This document shows positions 49,322 to 58,364 of a stretch of DNA of 64,000 nt, in pieces. Below the pieces are notes generated by a model. The model had not been told where the DNA came from, made no database searches, and was given only the letters and a program-made list of their open reading frames with translations. The translations under genes were made by a program, and so were the position numbers. The number at the start of each line of letters is the position of its first letter. Position 1 is the first letter of the stretch. The stretch comes from Litorimonas sp039975855 (GTDB lineage Bacteria; Pseudomonadota; Alphaproteobacteria; Caulobacterales; Maricaulaceae). The stretch is taken from positions 1 to 64,000 of the forward strand of contig JBDWGH010000001.1 in assembly GCA_039975855.1 (NCBI GenBank), in the 5' to 3' direction.

Positions 49322-50281
49322 ATGGTATCCAATTCTGATTTCAAAAAATATATTTCCAATGAAGGCCGATCTATCGGCATGGCCAAAACGGGGGACCCCC
49401 TTCTGGGGCCGTTCAGCCAACTCCCCGGGGAGTGGTCAAATGGGGAAGATCTCAAAGGGCGAGGCTGGAATATGATCGCCCTTCCATTCGTCAAAGATGG
49501 CAGTCGATTGAATTATCGAGTACTCGTCAACCAATATAACGAAACGCTAAATTTTACGACTGTCGATACGGGCGTTCCAAATCGCGGAATTAAAACGGCT
49601 CCGTTGCAGAACAAAGACCAATTGATTGTCACTCTGGATTACAAGCAAATTGTAACTCAAATGGCGGCGGATGACTTCCCAGAGAGCGGCCGATTACCTC
49701 CAACTCCGGTAGCCGGGATACATCATGAACCGGGTTTGTTTTTGCATATGCGTAACTTCCCAGCGAACGGTCTTAATATTGCTCGATTGGGAACAGTTCC
49801 CCATGGCGACTCACTCCTAGCTTTAGGAAAATACTCTGAAGCCAAACGAAACTCAGGCGGGCCCAAAATTCCCGATGTAAGTGCATTACCGATTGGCGGG
49901 CCGAGTAAGGATTTAGAGCATCCCTATTTGGCGCCTTATAAACACTATCACGACAATCCTTTTAAGGGGATTTTTGATGTGACGAACCCATCCGATTTGT
50001 TGCGCAAAGCAACGCCGGCGAGTGTGAAACATACAACAACGCTGCATTTTTCGACCAATAGTCTAACGGGAGGAATTGTGAATATTCCTTTCATTGTTAA
50101 ACATGCGAATGCCTCTGAAATGGAATTCACAATGTGGATATTGGAAACCGAAGATGATGTTTTCATTCAATATATGCAGGTTGTTATGCTCGATTTTTTC
50201 GAGCGATCTGACAATACGCCTGGGCAAATCCAATGGCCGCACATCAGTTTCAACACGATAAAGCGTCAAAAAAAGCAATAA
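49322..50281 (+). CDS. Conserved hypothetical protein, possibly a lipocalin/nitrobindin-like beta-barrel
   Basis: 319 residues, no signal peptide or membrane helix. The early LLGPFSQLPGEWSNGEDLKG and GRGWNMIALPF resemble the PL..L.G.W.G.G start of nitrobindin-type heme-binding barrels, and many short alternating hydrophobic segments suggest beta structure (VKHTTTLHFSTNSLTGGIVN). I cannot name the family with confidence. ATG 49322 is chosen because GAGGAGG lies eight bases ahead. It is inserted between nadC and nadB on the opposite strand and probably has its own promoter. Confidence 0.75.
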   Translation: MVSNSDFKKYISNEGRSIGMAKTGDPLLGPFSQLPGEWSNGEDLKGRGWNMIALPFVKDGSRLNYRVLVNQYNETLNFTTVDTGVPNRGIKTAPLQNKDQLIVTLDYKQIVTQMAADDFPESGRLPPTPVAGIHHEPGLFLHMRNFPANGLNIARLGTVPHGDSLLALGKYSEAKRNSGGPKIPDVSALPIGGPSKDLEHPYLAPYKHYHDNPFKGIFDVTNPSDLLRKATPASVKHTTTLHFSTNSLTGGIVNIPFIVKHANASEMEFTMWILETEDDVFIQYMQVVMLDFFERSDNTPGQIQWPHISFNTIKRQKKQ

Positions 50282-50289
50282 TTGCGTTT

Positions 50290-51816
50290 TTAGTTTAGCC
50301 GATCATAGGTCAGATAACTGGAACGCGCATGAGGCTTCATATCCGGGAAATCCTCGCGAAAATGTCCGCCGCGGGATTCTTCGCGGGCGAGTGCGGCGGC
50401 GGCGATAATACGGCTGGCGACGAGCGGGTTGGCCCGACCAACCTGATTAATGAGACCGTCGATCAATGTGATCAATTCGTTTAATTTTTTTGCATCACGC
50501 CGCACACCGCACTTCGCAGTCATAGCATTGCGGAGTGTCTGGCTGACGCCTTTGCCCATGGATAACCAAGGTTGGATGCGGATGGTACCGGCTCGGCGTT
50601 CAGTCCAGTCACGACCGTTAATATAGGTAGCCGCACGGCCACCGAAGACAACGGCTTCCAATAGAGAGTTTGAGGCGAGTCGATTTGCCCCATGAACGCC
50701 CGTTGCGCTGCATTCGCCAATCGCCAAAAGACTGTCGAGCGACGTTTGGCCAAAGCTATCCGTCGCTAATCCGCCCATATGGTAATGAACGGCAGGGGCA
50801 ACGGGTATGAGAGCGGTCCGTGGGTCAATGCCAGCGCTCATGCAGCTTTCAAAAACGGTCGGAAATTCGTCGTCAAAATGACTGCCAATCGCCGTGCGGC
50901 AATCCAGGTAAGGCTGACGCCCAGCTTCAATTTCAGCAAAAATTGCGCGCGCGACATCATCTCGAGGGGCCAGTTCGCCTTGCTCATGGTAATTTGGCAT
51001 AAATCGCTGGCCGTTTTTATTTGTTAGAACTGCGCCTTCGCCGCGCAGAGCTTCTGTAGCGAGTGGGGCAGGATCACGGCCAATATCAATGGCAGTTGGA
51101 TGAAATTGGACGAACTCCATATCGCGAAGTTTTGCGCCGACAACGGCGGCCATACCCAGAGCATCTCCGCGCGCTGTGCGAGGGTTTGTTGTAACGGCGA
51201 ATAATCCGCCGACACCGCCTGTCGCCATAACTGTGATGTCAGCTTCAATGCCTAACATCGACCCGTCATCATTTCGCGCTAATGCGCCTGCGATTGCGCC
51301 GTTTCCATCTTGCAATAGGCTCTCCGCTCGCCATCCGATCAGGCCCGTAATATGGTCTGCGGCTTGTGCATGTTGGACCATGATTTTGATAATTTCTGCG
51401 CCTGCGGTGTCACCTTTTACACGGGCGACACGCGGCATGGAATGGGCTGCTTCGAGCGACAGGTAAAGTTTGCCATTATTATTGCGATCAAAGGGAACAC
51501 CAAGCGCAGCCAGATCATGTACTCGATCCGGGCCTTCGGTTGCGAGGATGCGCGCAATTTCTGGGTCGACGAGCCCGTCACCTGCGGCAATCGTATCTTT
51601 GGCGTGGCTTTCCGCAGAATCGTCGGCGGACAAAGCAGCGGCAATTCCGCCTTGTGCCCAGGCACTGGCCGCGCCCACGGAGGACCGCCGTGATGTGAGA
51701 ATATACACCTGCCGAGGTGCGAGTTTAAGCGCGAGATAAAGCCCGGCTAATCCAGCGCCAACAACAAGGACGGCGCCAGGCGGCAGGCGTTTTGTATCGA
51801 GGTTTCCTAGAGGCAT
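50290..51816 (-). CDS. nadB: L-aspartate oxidase
   Basis: 508 residues. The FAD-binding start is VLVVGAGLAGLYLAL, followed by the succinate-dehydrogenase-type flavoprotein parts ASAWAQGGIAAAL, EAAHSMPRVARVKGDTAGAE, MEFVQFHPTAI, LATEALRGEGAVL and HYHMGGLATD. NadB oxidises L-aspartate to iminoaspartate, which NadA condenses with dihydroxyacetone phosphate. The yidB terminator lies just upstream, so it has its own promoter. Confidence 0.96.
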   Translation of the reverse strand: MPLGNLDTKRLPPGAVLVVGAGLAGLYLALKLAPRQVYILTSRRSSVGAASAWAQGGIAAALSADDSAESHAKDTIAAGDGLVDPEIARILATEGPDRVHDLAALGVPFDRNNNGKLYLSLEAAHSMPRVARVKGDTAGAEIIKIMVQHAQAADHITGLIGWRAESLLQDGNGAIAGALARNDDGSMLGIEADITVMATGGVGGLFAVTTNPRTARGDALGMAAVVGAKLRDMEFVQFHPTAIDIGRDPAPLATEALRGEGAVLTNKNGQRFMPNYHEQGELAPRDDVARAIFAEIEAGRQPYLDCRTAIGSHFDDEFPTVFESCMSAGIDPRTALIPVAPAVHYHMGGLATDSFGQTSLDSLLAIGECSATGVHGANRLASNSLLEAVVFGGRAATYINGRDWTERRAGTIRIQPWLSMGKGVSQTLRNAMTAKCGVRRDAKKLNELITLIDGLINQVGRANPLVASRIIAAAALAREESRGGHFREDFPDMKPHARSSYLTYDRLN

Positions 51817-51877
51817 GACTGCCCTTTAACGGGTCCAACTGCTGCAGGAAAGCTAAACAACGCGCATGGTGGGTATT

Positions 51878-51906
51878 AAAAAACCCGGCGCGGAATCACG
51901 CCGGGT
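51878..51906 (-). terminator. Rho-independent terminator of yidB
   Basis: On the minus strand ACCCGGCG, loop TGATTCCG, CGCCGGGT is followed by a run of T (plus-strand A at 51878-51883). It is 20 bases past the yidB stop. Confidence 0.85.
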
Positions 51907-51926
51907 AAAATGTCAAAAATTGGGGG

Positions 51927-52328
51927 TTAAAGGAACTTTTTGGCCAAACCACCTAGTCCACCCAAACCACCAACGGAGTCTAGTAGAGAGCCGCCGCTGC
52001 TTGCTTTATCAACTAGTTGCGGGAGAGCAGATTGAAGGCCTCCCAATAAAGAGCCTTCGTCAGTGCCAAGTTCTGCTGCAGCTTGGGAAATTTGTTCGGC
52101 GCCAAGGGCGTCCTTGAGCTGGTCTGTTGAAATGTCTTTATTGGCGCCATCGCCCAACCAAGATGATGCGAGGTCGCCCAGGCCTTTTTCTTGCAAATTC
52201 CCGACGAGACCGGCCACGTCCATTTTGTCACCATTACCAATCAGTTTGTCCATGATGCCGCCGACTACAGCGTTACTCACGCCTAATTTTTCGGCTAGCA
52301 TGCCTGAAGCGATGTTCTTGATATCCAT
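51927..52328 (-). CDS. YidB family (DUF937) protein
   Basis: 133 residues. The pattern of short helices joined by Gly/Asp-rich turns (GLVGNLQEKGLGDLASSWLG, QLKDALGAEQISQAA) and the Gly-rich tail (VGGLGGLGGLAKKFL) are typical of DUF937/YidB. Function is unknown. It is monocistronic, with its own terminator, and lies between nadA and nadB. Confidence 0.88.
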   Translation of the reverse strand: MDIKNIASGMLAEKLGVSNAVVGGIMDKLIGNGDKMDVAGLVGNLQEKGLGDLASSWLGDGANKDISTDQLKDALGAEQISQAAAELGTDEGSLLGGLQSALPQLVDKASSGGSLLDSVGGLGGLGGLAKKFL

Positions 52329-52434
52329 TTTGATAGTCTTTCTTTTGGTGAGGGTAAGGCCCTCGACAGGACCACAATTTGGCCCATGAAATGATTACCA
52401 AATCAAAGCCAAATGTAACCTGAATAGAATGGGG

Positions 52435-53607
52435 TTAGATCACCTGCACGTCTTTTTCCGGTAGGTTCGGGTCGAAGTGCCCCTTTACTGGGTCAAACTT
52501 CACATTGATCATATCCATGACGGCTTTGTGCGCTTTTTGGCGCATATCTTCTGGGACTAAAACCTCATTAGATTCATCGCGTAGGCAGTCATAGACGCCT
52601 TCTAGTGTAATGCGTTTCATATGCGGGCAAAGATTACATGGCCGGACAAAATCGGTTTCCGGATTGGCCATGGCCACATTGTCGGACATTGAGCATTCAG
52701 TCAGCAGAATAACATTCGTCGGTTTATTGTCTGAAACATAATCGCTCATCGCTTTTGTGGAGCCGGTAAAGTCGGATTCGGCGACGACTTCAGGCGGGCA
52801 CTCTGGATGCGCCAGGACCGTCACGCCGGGATGCGCTTCACGCATATCTTTGATATCTTGAGCGGAGAAACGTGCGTGCACTTCGCAGCGACCATGCCAG
52901 GCAATGACCTCGATGTTGGTTTGCTTGGCGACATTCTTGGCGAGGAATTCATCTGGCAACATAATGACCTGATTGACGCCCCATTCCGCGCAAATATGCT
53001 CGACGATTGCAACAGCATTTGACGATGTACAGCAAATATCGCTTTCGGCTTTTACGTCAGCGGATGTGTTCACATAGGTCACCACGGGAATACCGGGATA
53101 ACGCTGTTTGATGAGCTTGATATCGTCACCCGTTATGCTTGATGCGAGGGAGCATCCAGCGCGCATGGATGGGATGAACACCCGCTTCTCCGGGCATAGA
53201 ATTTTCGACGTTTCCGCCATGAAATGAACGCCGCCCTGTATGATCATTTCAGCGTCTGTTTTCGTCGCTTCAATCGCGAGACCCAGAGAGTCGCCTTTGT
53301 AATCCCCAATGAGGGCAAAGATGTCTGGCGTCATATAATTATGCGCGAGAATAACAGCGTTCTTTTCCTTTTTCAGCGTGTTGATGGCGTGGACGAGCGG
53401 GGCGTAAGCGGGCCATTCGAATTCAGGAATGAAATCGGAAACTTGTTCGTAAAGATGATCCGTCGCGGCTTTAACCTCATCGGTGTATTCAAGACCTTCG
53501 GGCAGCCCGTCCAAATCATTTCCAGGTGTTGCGCAGACACCATTGGGAACTTCTAAAGTCTGGCCAATCCAACGGCCATTTTCCCAATTTACAAGTTCCT
53601 TGCCCAA
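52435..53607 (-). CDS. nadA: Quinolinate synthase
   Basis: 390 residues. The triplicated NadA fold shows VILAHNYMTPDIFALIGDYKG, VHFMAETSKILCPEKRV, MRAGCSLASSI, and the 4Fe-4S-cluster cysteines in EKRV, DICCTSSNA and RPCNLCPHMKRITLE. It joins iminoaspartate with dihydroxyacetone phosphate to make quinolinate, and is oxygen sensitive. With nadB and nadC it gives the whole aspartate route to nicotinate mononucleotide in this window. Confidence 0.97.
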   Translation of the reverse strand: MGKELVNWENGRWIGQTLEVPNGVCATPGNDLDGLPEGLEYTDEVKAATDHLYEQVSDFIPEFEWPAYAPLVHAINTLKKEKNAVILAHNYMTPDIFALIGDYKGDSLGLAIEATKTDAEMIIQGGVHFMAETSKILCPEKRVFIPSMRAGCSLASSITGDDIKLIKQRYPGIPVVTYVNTSADVKAESDICCTSSNAVAIVEHICAEWGVNQVIMLPDEFLAKNVAKQTNIEVIAWHGRCEVHARFSAQDIKDMREAHPGVTVLAHPECPPEVVAESDFTGSTKAMSDYVSDNKPTNVILLTECSMSDNVAMANPETDFVRPCNLCPHMKRITLEGVYDCLRDESNEVLVPEDMRQKAHKAVMDMINVKFDPVKGHFDPNLPEKDVQVI

Positions 53608-53676
53608 GGTCAGTCTCCAAAGCGGTTTGTTATGAGCGCTATATAGGAAGCCGGTTGGGGTAGGGCCAGTGGAAAG

Positions 53677-53976
53677 CTAGAATAATAAGTAAGCAATCGA
53701 AAGAGCCACGAGACTTGTTAAGCTTGTTACTAAGCTGAAAATCGCAGCTTTTGATCGATAGGGACGTGTTTCGAAAAAGCCTAAAATACCAAGGAAAAAT
53801 CCTGCAATAGAGAAGAACAGACCTGTCCCGATAAACAACGTGATTGTTTGAGCAATGGTCCCGCTGGCGTGAGGGTCCGAGAGCCAGAGATCAACATATA
53901 TCCATAGACTTAGAGCAATCGACAATACGGCAAGAATAGCCGCAATCGAGCCAATAATGCCAAATCTACTTTTCAA
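53677..53976 (-). CDS. Small membrane protein with three predicted helices
   Basis: 99 residues with hydrophobic segments near residues 8-28, 45-68 and 77-98. There is a Lys/Arg-rich loop (FETRPYRSKAAIF) between helices 2 and 3. Family not recognised. It follows the KAS III-like gene with a six-base gap and is probably in the same operon. Confidence 0.75.
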   Translation of the reverse strand: MKSRFGIIGSIAAILAVLSIALSLWIYVDLWLSDPHASGTIAQTITLFIGTGLFFSIAGFFLGILGFFETRPYRSKAAIFSLVTSLTSLVALSIAYLLF

Positions 53977-53982
53977 TGATGA

Positions 53983-55128
53983 CTACGCAACCCGCCTTAC
54001 AAATATCGCTCCCGCTGAGTAACCCGCACCAAAGGAGCAAATCAGCCCCGTTTCGCCATCTTTGAAATCCGCGCTATGTTTGTGGAAGGCAATGATGGAG
54101 CCAGCTGAGGATGTATTGGCATATTCATCCAACACGACAGGGGCTTGTTCAATTTCAACATCCTTACCGAGGACCTTTTTGGCAATCAGGACATTCATGT
54201 TCAAATTGGCCTGATGCAGCCACATGCGCTTGAGGTTGTTCGGATCAATATCGTGTGTTTCACATTCGTCATTGATGAGTTTGGCCACCATTGGGACAAC
54301 TTCTTTGAACACGCTGCGACCATTTTGGACGAAGAGCTTATCGGTTAAACCCATTTTCCCGCGCGTGCCGTGCAAGCCGTCATCTTCGGGCGCGGTGTGA
54401 TTGAGGAAGCCGAAATTATTGCGAATATTGTTGGAAAATTGCGTGATGAGTTTCGCACCGATGATTTCCCAATGGGCTTTCGGTGCGACGGAAATATCCT
54501 CGACGAGGAGCGCTGTTGCAACATCCCCGAAAATGAAATGCGCATCGCGGTCTTTCAGGTTCAAATGCGCGGTGCAAATTTCAGGGTTTACAACGAGAAC
54601 GGATTTCGCTTGCCCGCCCGCGATAAGTCCGCGCGCGGTTTCAATACCAAATGTTGCGCTAGAACAGGCGACGTTCATATCAAATGCAAAGCCAGAGGTG
54701 CCGAGAAGGGACTGAACTTCGACGGCTATGGCAGGATATCCACGCTGGAGGTTTGAACAGGCCACGATAACTGCGCCGACATCTTCTGGTTTGCGGCCAG
54801 CGGTTTCGAGCGCTTGTTTTGCCGCCGCTACAGCCATTTCGGCGAGAATGGACGGCTCATCATTTGGCCGCGCGGGGATGCGCGGCGCCATGATGTTTGG
54901 ATCTAACATTGGCTCTTTGGAGATCACAAAGCGGGATTTTATGCCTGAGGCTTTCTCGATAAAGGCGGCATTGGAATAGGTCAGGGCCTCTTTCTCGCCG
55001 CTTTCAATTTCAGCCGCGTTTTCGGTGTTCCATTTATCAACATAGGCATTGAAGCCTTCCACCAATTCTTCATTGGATACAGAGTCAGTCGGTGTCCAAA
55101 GACCCGTCGCAGAAATAACAGCCGTCAC
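53983..55128 (-). CDS. 3-oxoacyl-ACP synthase III-like protein
   Basis: 381 residues with the thiolase fold of KAS III. The catalytic triad is visible: Cys in DMNVACSSATFG (about residue 153), His in WLHQANLNMN, Asn in EYANTSSAGS. KAS III enzymes join acetyl- or acyl-CoA to malonyl-ACP. This long form (FabH is about 320 residues) has extra N-terminal helices, as in beta-ketoacyl synthases of secondary or special lipid pathways. GTG start preceded by AGAGGA. The standard fabH context (plsX) is absent, so it is unlikely to be the housekeeping gene. Confidence 0.85.
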   Translation of the reverse strand: MTAVISATGLWTPTDSVSNEELVEGFNAYVDKWNTENAAEIESGEKEALTYSNAAFIEKASGIKSRFVISKEPMLDPNIMAPRIPARPNDEPSILAEMAVAAAKQALETAGRKPEDVGAVIVACSNLQRGYPAIAVEVQSLLGTSGFAFDMNVACSSATFGIETARGLIAGGQAKSVLVVNPEICTAHLNLKDRDAHFIFGDVATALLVEDISVAPKAHWEIIGAKLITQFSNNIRNNFGFLNHTAPEDDGLHGTRGKMGLTDKLFVQNGRSVFKEVVPMVAKLINDECETHDIDPNNLKRMWLHQANLNMNVLIAKKVLGKDVEIEQAPVVLDEYANTSSAGSIIAFHKHSADFKDGETGLICSFGAGYSAGAIFVRRVA

Positions 55129-55308
55129 GTCACATCCTCTTCACGCAAATACATTCGGTCCGCTATGCCCGCGCGGGCGAGTGGTCTCAAGGTTAGATTT
55201 GCACCCGTCGCCGTCCAAATTCGCTGCGCCGACCGGGCGTGCCAGCTGTGATTAGGGCGCGCTTAACCCTGTTTCAGAGGTCGAAATTAACCAGGTTCTG
55301 CCATTTTA

Positions 55309-55341
55309 CCCACGATTAATGCGTTTAATTTGTGGGTTTTT
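55309..55341 (+). promoter_or_regulatory. Terminator-like hairpin in the xylanase leader
   Basis: CCCAC (55309-55313) pairs with GTGGG (55332-55336), and ATTAA (55315-55319) with TTAAT (55325-55329) inside, followed by TTTTT. It lies only a few bases ahead of the xylanase ATG and after a divergent promoter region. That placement fits an attenuator or a structure that masks the start better than an ordinary terminator. Confidence 0.45.
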
Positions 55342-55344
55342 GGC

Positions 55345-56556
55345 ATGTTGAAATTTACGGCACGGGACCGTTTGCGGCTTTTAGGTGGCGGCGGGGCTTC
55401 TCTTCTTTTGGCGGGATGCGGCGGGAGCACGGCGACGCCCAACCTCTCGGCGGAAACGCCTCAAACGCCTGTGACTCCAACGCCTCCGCCCACCGGTAAC
55501 ACCGGCGGAGTGCCGGACGGCATGCTGCGAGACCGTTTCGCGAGCAGTTTCAAAACCGGAGCCGTCTTGTCGCGGAATCAGGTCGACCAGATGGACATCA
55601 ATACGACTTTGGCGCTCTCGCAATTCAACAGCCTGACCCCGTCTTATGAGCTGAAACCGGATACGATTGCCCCAACCGAAGGCGTGTTTAATTTCGAGGC
55701 CGCCGACAGTATTGTCGATTGGGCGATTGCCAATGGGATGGAGGTCCGTGGTCATGCCTTGGTTTGGCATGAAGCCACGCCGGAATATTTTTACGACGGA
55801 ACGCCCGCGCAAGTTCGAGCGCGCTTGGAAAATTACGTTCGAACGGTTGTTGAGCATTTCCGCGGCCGCATCCAAGTTTGGGATGTCGTCAATGAAGTTG
55901 TCTCTGTTGATATTTTCAGCGGCGATGCCGGCGTCGGCCCTGACCGCAGGGGCCGTTGGTACGAGGCAGCCGGCAATGCCGATTATATCGATTGGGCGTT
56001 TCGGGCGGCGCGCGATGCCGATCCGAATGCGCTGCTGTTCTTGAACGAATATTCGACGGAGCATCCGATTAAAGGGCCTTGGATGATGGAGATTTTACAA
56101 CGCCTCCAAGATCGCGGTGTCCCGATTGACGGCGTCGGTCATCAATTTCATTTGTTCCAAGGCAGTGATCCGGCGGAGCTCATGCAAGCGATTGATACCA
56201 TCGATAATCAATTCATGGGCCTCATCCAACATGTCACCGAAATGGACATGGATTTTTACGATGACCCGGGAAGCTGTTGGAGTTCGCAGACAAATTGCGA
56301 CCCTGATCTCGGACCTGTGTCACCACCGTCCATGCTGGCAAGACAAGCGGAAGTTTTCCGCGCGGTTTTTGATGGCCTAAGCTCAAGATCCAGTGTCACA
56401 TCCGTGACAACATGGGGCGTGACGGATAATGAAAGTTGGCTCAATACCTCCCCAACTGAACGTTATAATTTCCCGCTCATGTTTGACCGGGAAGGCGAAC
56501 CGAAACCCGCATTTTGGGCGGTCGTCGATCCGGATTACGTTATCCCGACTGAGTAG
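55345..56556 (+). CDS. Endo-1,4-beta-xylanase, GH10, lipoprotein
   Basis: About 403 residues. The lipobox LAGC lies at the end of a twin-arginine-free signal (LLGGGGASLLLAGC), then a Thr/Pro-rich linker (TPQTPVTPTPPPTG), then a GH10 domain. The catalytic acid/base Glu is in VWDVVNEVV and the nucleophile Glu in HVTEMDMD; GHALVWHEATPEY is the substrate-binding His-Trp-His block. It would cut xylan at the cell surface. ATG 55345 is chosen; a TTG at 55330 is possible. No other xylan gene is adjacent. Confidence 0.93.
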   Translation: MLKFTARDRLRLLGGGGASLLLAGCGGSTATPNLSAETPQTPVTPTPPPTGNTGGVPDGMLRDRFASSFKTGAVLSRNQVDQMDINTTLALSQFNSLTPSYELKPDTIAPTEGVFNFEAADSIVDWAIANGMEVRGHALVWHEATPEYFYDGTPAQVRARLENYVRTVVEHFRGRIQVWDVVNEVVSVDIFSGDAGVGPDRRGRWYEAAGNADYIDWAFRAARDADPNALLFLNEYSTEHPIKGPWMMEILQRLQDRGVPIDGVGHQFHLFQGSDPAELMQAIDTIDNQFMGLIQHVTEMDMDFYDDPGSCWSSQTNCDPDLGPVSPPSMLARQAEVFRAVFDGLSSRSSVTSVTTWGVTDNESWLNTSPTERYNFPLMFDREGEPKPAFWAVVDPDYVIPTE

Positions 56557-57133
56557 GAACAAGACAGCCGTATTTGCTCGCAGCCCCGGTTGAAACAATG
56601 ATTTCAACATAGGTGGCTGCCGTCGTATTTACAAAGCAGGACGTGCCCGCAGGAATGTCTTCCCGACGGAATACCGTAAGGGAAAGTAGAGTTTTGTTTT
56701 ACGCGAAGACGTGTGCATGTGTTTGTCAAACAAATGCACCTCCTGCGGCAATGGTTTTTGAAGAAGCGGCCGGTCATAATCCCCACAAGTCATGCCATTA
56801 GACAAGGTGGTCGGCTCTCACTCCTAAAGTCCCGGCACCTCCAGAGTTCTCACACTCCGACGCTCAGACCCATCGTCTCCCAAACCAGTCCCAGCAATTT
56901 TCCGAAGGAAAAATGCAAGGCGTTTCTGTGTTGTTACCAACATAGAAACGAGGTGAGCTCCTACCTGTCCCGAGTTTGAAAGAACTTGATGGTTTTAACA
57001 TGGGTCCGGGGAGTCGCGGATTATGTTTTTTTGAAGCGTGGATGCATCTTCAAAAACAGTCCATAAAACCGAAGAAACGAAACTGAAAATATGGGGACAG
57101 AGAAAATCTGAAACGGGGATTGCAGCTTTAGAA
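56557..57133. other. 577-base gap without a credible gene, with one strong hairpin
   Basis: Only short frames with no protein-like composition occur here. A thirteen-pair hairpin (CGTTTCTGTGTTG, loop TTAC, CAACATAGAAACG; 56921-56950) with one G-T pair stands out, with no T tract after it. I checked for tmRNA, SRP RNA, RNase P and 6S features by eye and saw none. Confidence 0.5.
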
Positions 57134-57736
57134 TTAGTGAAACGTTCCCTTTATCGTTAGCAGGTCACCGTTATCGTCATGTTCCACAAACAGGTTTTCT
57201 ACCTCTGAAATAAGCCATTCATTAAAGCTTGGCCATTGCTGCGAAAAATCATCAGGAGCTAAAGGGTCGTAGCTGATAATCGACCCATCATCTAAGCAGC
57301 AAACGATGTAGACGTTTAATGCATCATCTCTACCAATCACCAATGCGTTATTTGGAAGTAACTTTTTAAGCCATGATTGGTTGTTTTTTTCGACGATATT
57401 GCTGGGGAAGCGCCATGGTTTAGAGTTATACTCTGGAAGATATTCTTTTTTGGCTACTCCAAAAACATCAAACCCAGCAGGGTTGAAAAAGCAGGCGCCG
57501 TTGAACAATTCGAGGAAATCCCGATATTGTTTTGGGAAACTAATTCCGAGCGCTTGTTCGGCGGCTACAACCTCTTCGATGTCTCCTGATTGGTAGAGTA
57601 TATGGAGATAGGCCAAAGGGGTGTTTTTATCGTAATGGCCGATAAATTGACTTTGATATTCGTCAGTTTTTTCGCCGAGGTGTGACCATCTTTTCAGCCG
57701 TTTCATAACTTTTTTGTTAAACGTGTTTAAATCCAT
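57134..57736 (-). CDS. SMI1/KNR4 (SUKH) family protein
   Basis: About 200 residues. The SUKH core is visible: EEVVAAEQALGISFPKQYRD (with FLELFNGACFF following), DDALNVYIVCCLDDGSIISYD. Bacterial SUKH proteins are often immunity proteins for contact-dependent toxins, but no toxin gene is next to it. The DNA is more AT-rich than its neighbours, suggesting transfer. ATG 57736 is chosen; ATG 57772 would overlap the end of tag by 32 bases. Confidence 0.82.
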   Translation of the reverse strand: MDLNTFNKKVMKRLKRWSHLGEKTDEYQSQFIGHYDKNTPLAYLHILYQSGDIEEVVAAEQALGISFPKQYRDFLELFNGACFFNPAGFDVFGVAKKEYLPEYNSKPWRFPSNIVEKNNQSWLKKLLPNNALVIGRDDALNVYIVCCLDDGSIISYDPLAPDDFSQQWPSFNEWLISEVENLFVEHDDNGDLLTIKGTFH

Positions 57737-57740
57737 GTTT

Positions 57741-58364
57741 TTAAAGCGCTCTATTGTTCCTGCAGTCCCCATAAACGTGACAATCAGTGCTGTGGTCGTT
57801 GATCATCCCGACGGCCTGCATGAAGGCATAGATGATGACAGGGCCGACGAATTTGAATCCGCGTTTCTTCAGGTCTTTCGACATGGCTTCTGATTCCGGA
57901 GACTTCACCGGCGCGTCTTTGAATTTTTTCCATTTATTCTGAATGGGTGCGCCGCCGACAAAGCCCCAAAGATAGTCAGAGAAGTCGATGCCTTCTTCGC
58001 GCATTTTCAAATAGATTTGCGCATTTGTGATCGTCGCGTTCACCTTCAACTTTGAACGGATTATGCCAGGATTGTCGAGCAAACGCAGACGGTCCGCATC
58101 CGTATAATGCGCCACGATATCCGGGTCGAAGCCATCATAGGCTTTTAGCATATTATCGCGTTTTCGAAGGATAGTGATCCAAGACAGTCCTGCTTGTTGT
58201 CCATCCTGAATCAGTTTCGAAAACAGAGCTTTCGGATCGCGGATGGGGCGGCCCCATTCTGTGTCGTGGTAGTAACAATACAGACGATCATTCGGCGGCA
58301 CCCATCCACATCGCGGAACATCAGGGTGATCATAGTCTTCGGGAACGTGGGTTTGTATGTTCAT
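57741..58364 (-). CDS. tag: DNA-3-methyladenine glycosylase I
   Basis: 207 residues with Tag signatures: RCGWVPPNDRLYCYYHDTEWG at the start, and QAGLSWITILRKRDNMLKAYDGF. The zinc-site Cys/His are in the N-terminal CGW..YYHD and the C-terminal DHSTDCHVYGDC. It removes 3-methyladenine from alkylated DNA. It overlaps the upstream small gene by four bases and is third in a minus-strand operon after a GNAT gene and that small gene. Confidence 0.95.
   Translation of the reverse strand: MNIQTHVPEDYDHPDVPRCGWVPPNDRLYCYYHDTEWGRPIRDPKALFSKLIQDGQQAGLSWITILRKRDNMLKAYDGFDPDIVAHYTDADRLRLLDNPGIIRSKLKVNATITNAQIYLKMREEGIDFSDYLWGFVGGAPIQNKWKKFKDAPVKSPESEAMSKDLKKRGFKFVGPVIIYAFMQAVGMINDHSTDCHVYGDCRNNRAL

Noticed and set aside
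56613..56979. Two short plus-strand frames in the gene-free gap
   Set aside because: Composition is not protein-like, no ribosome-binding site is present, and they overlap each other.
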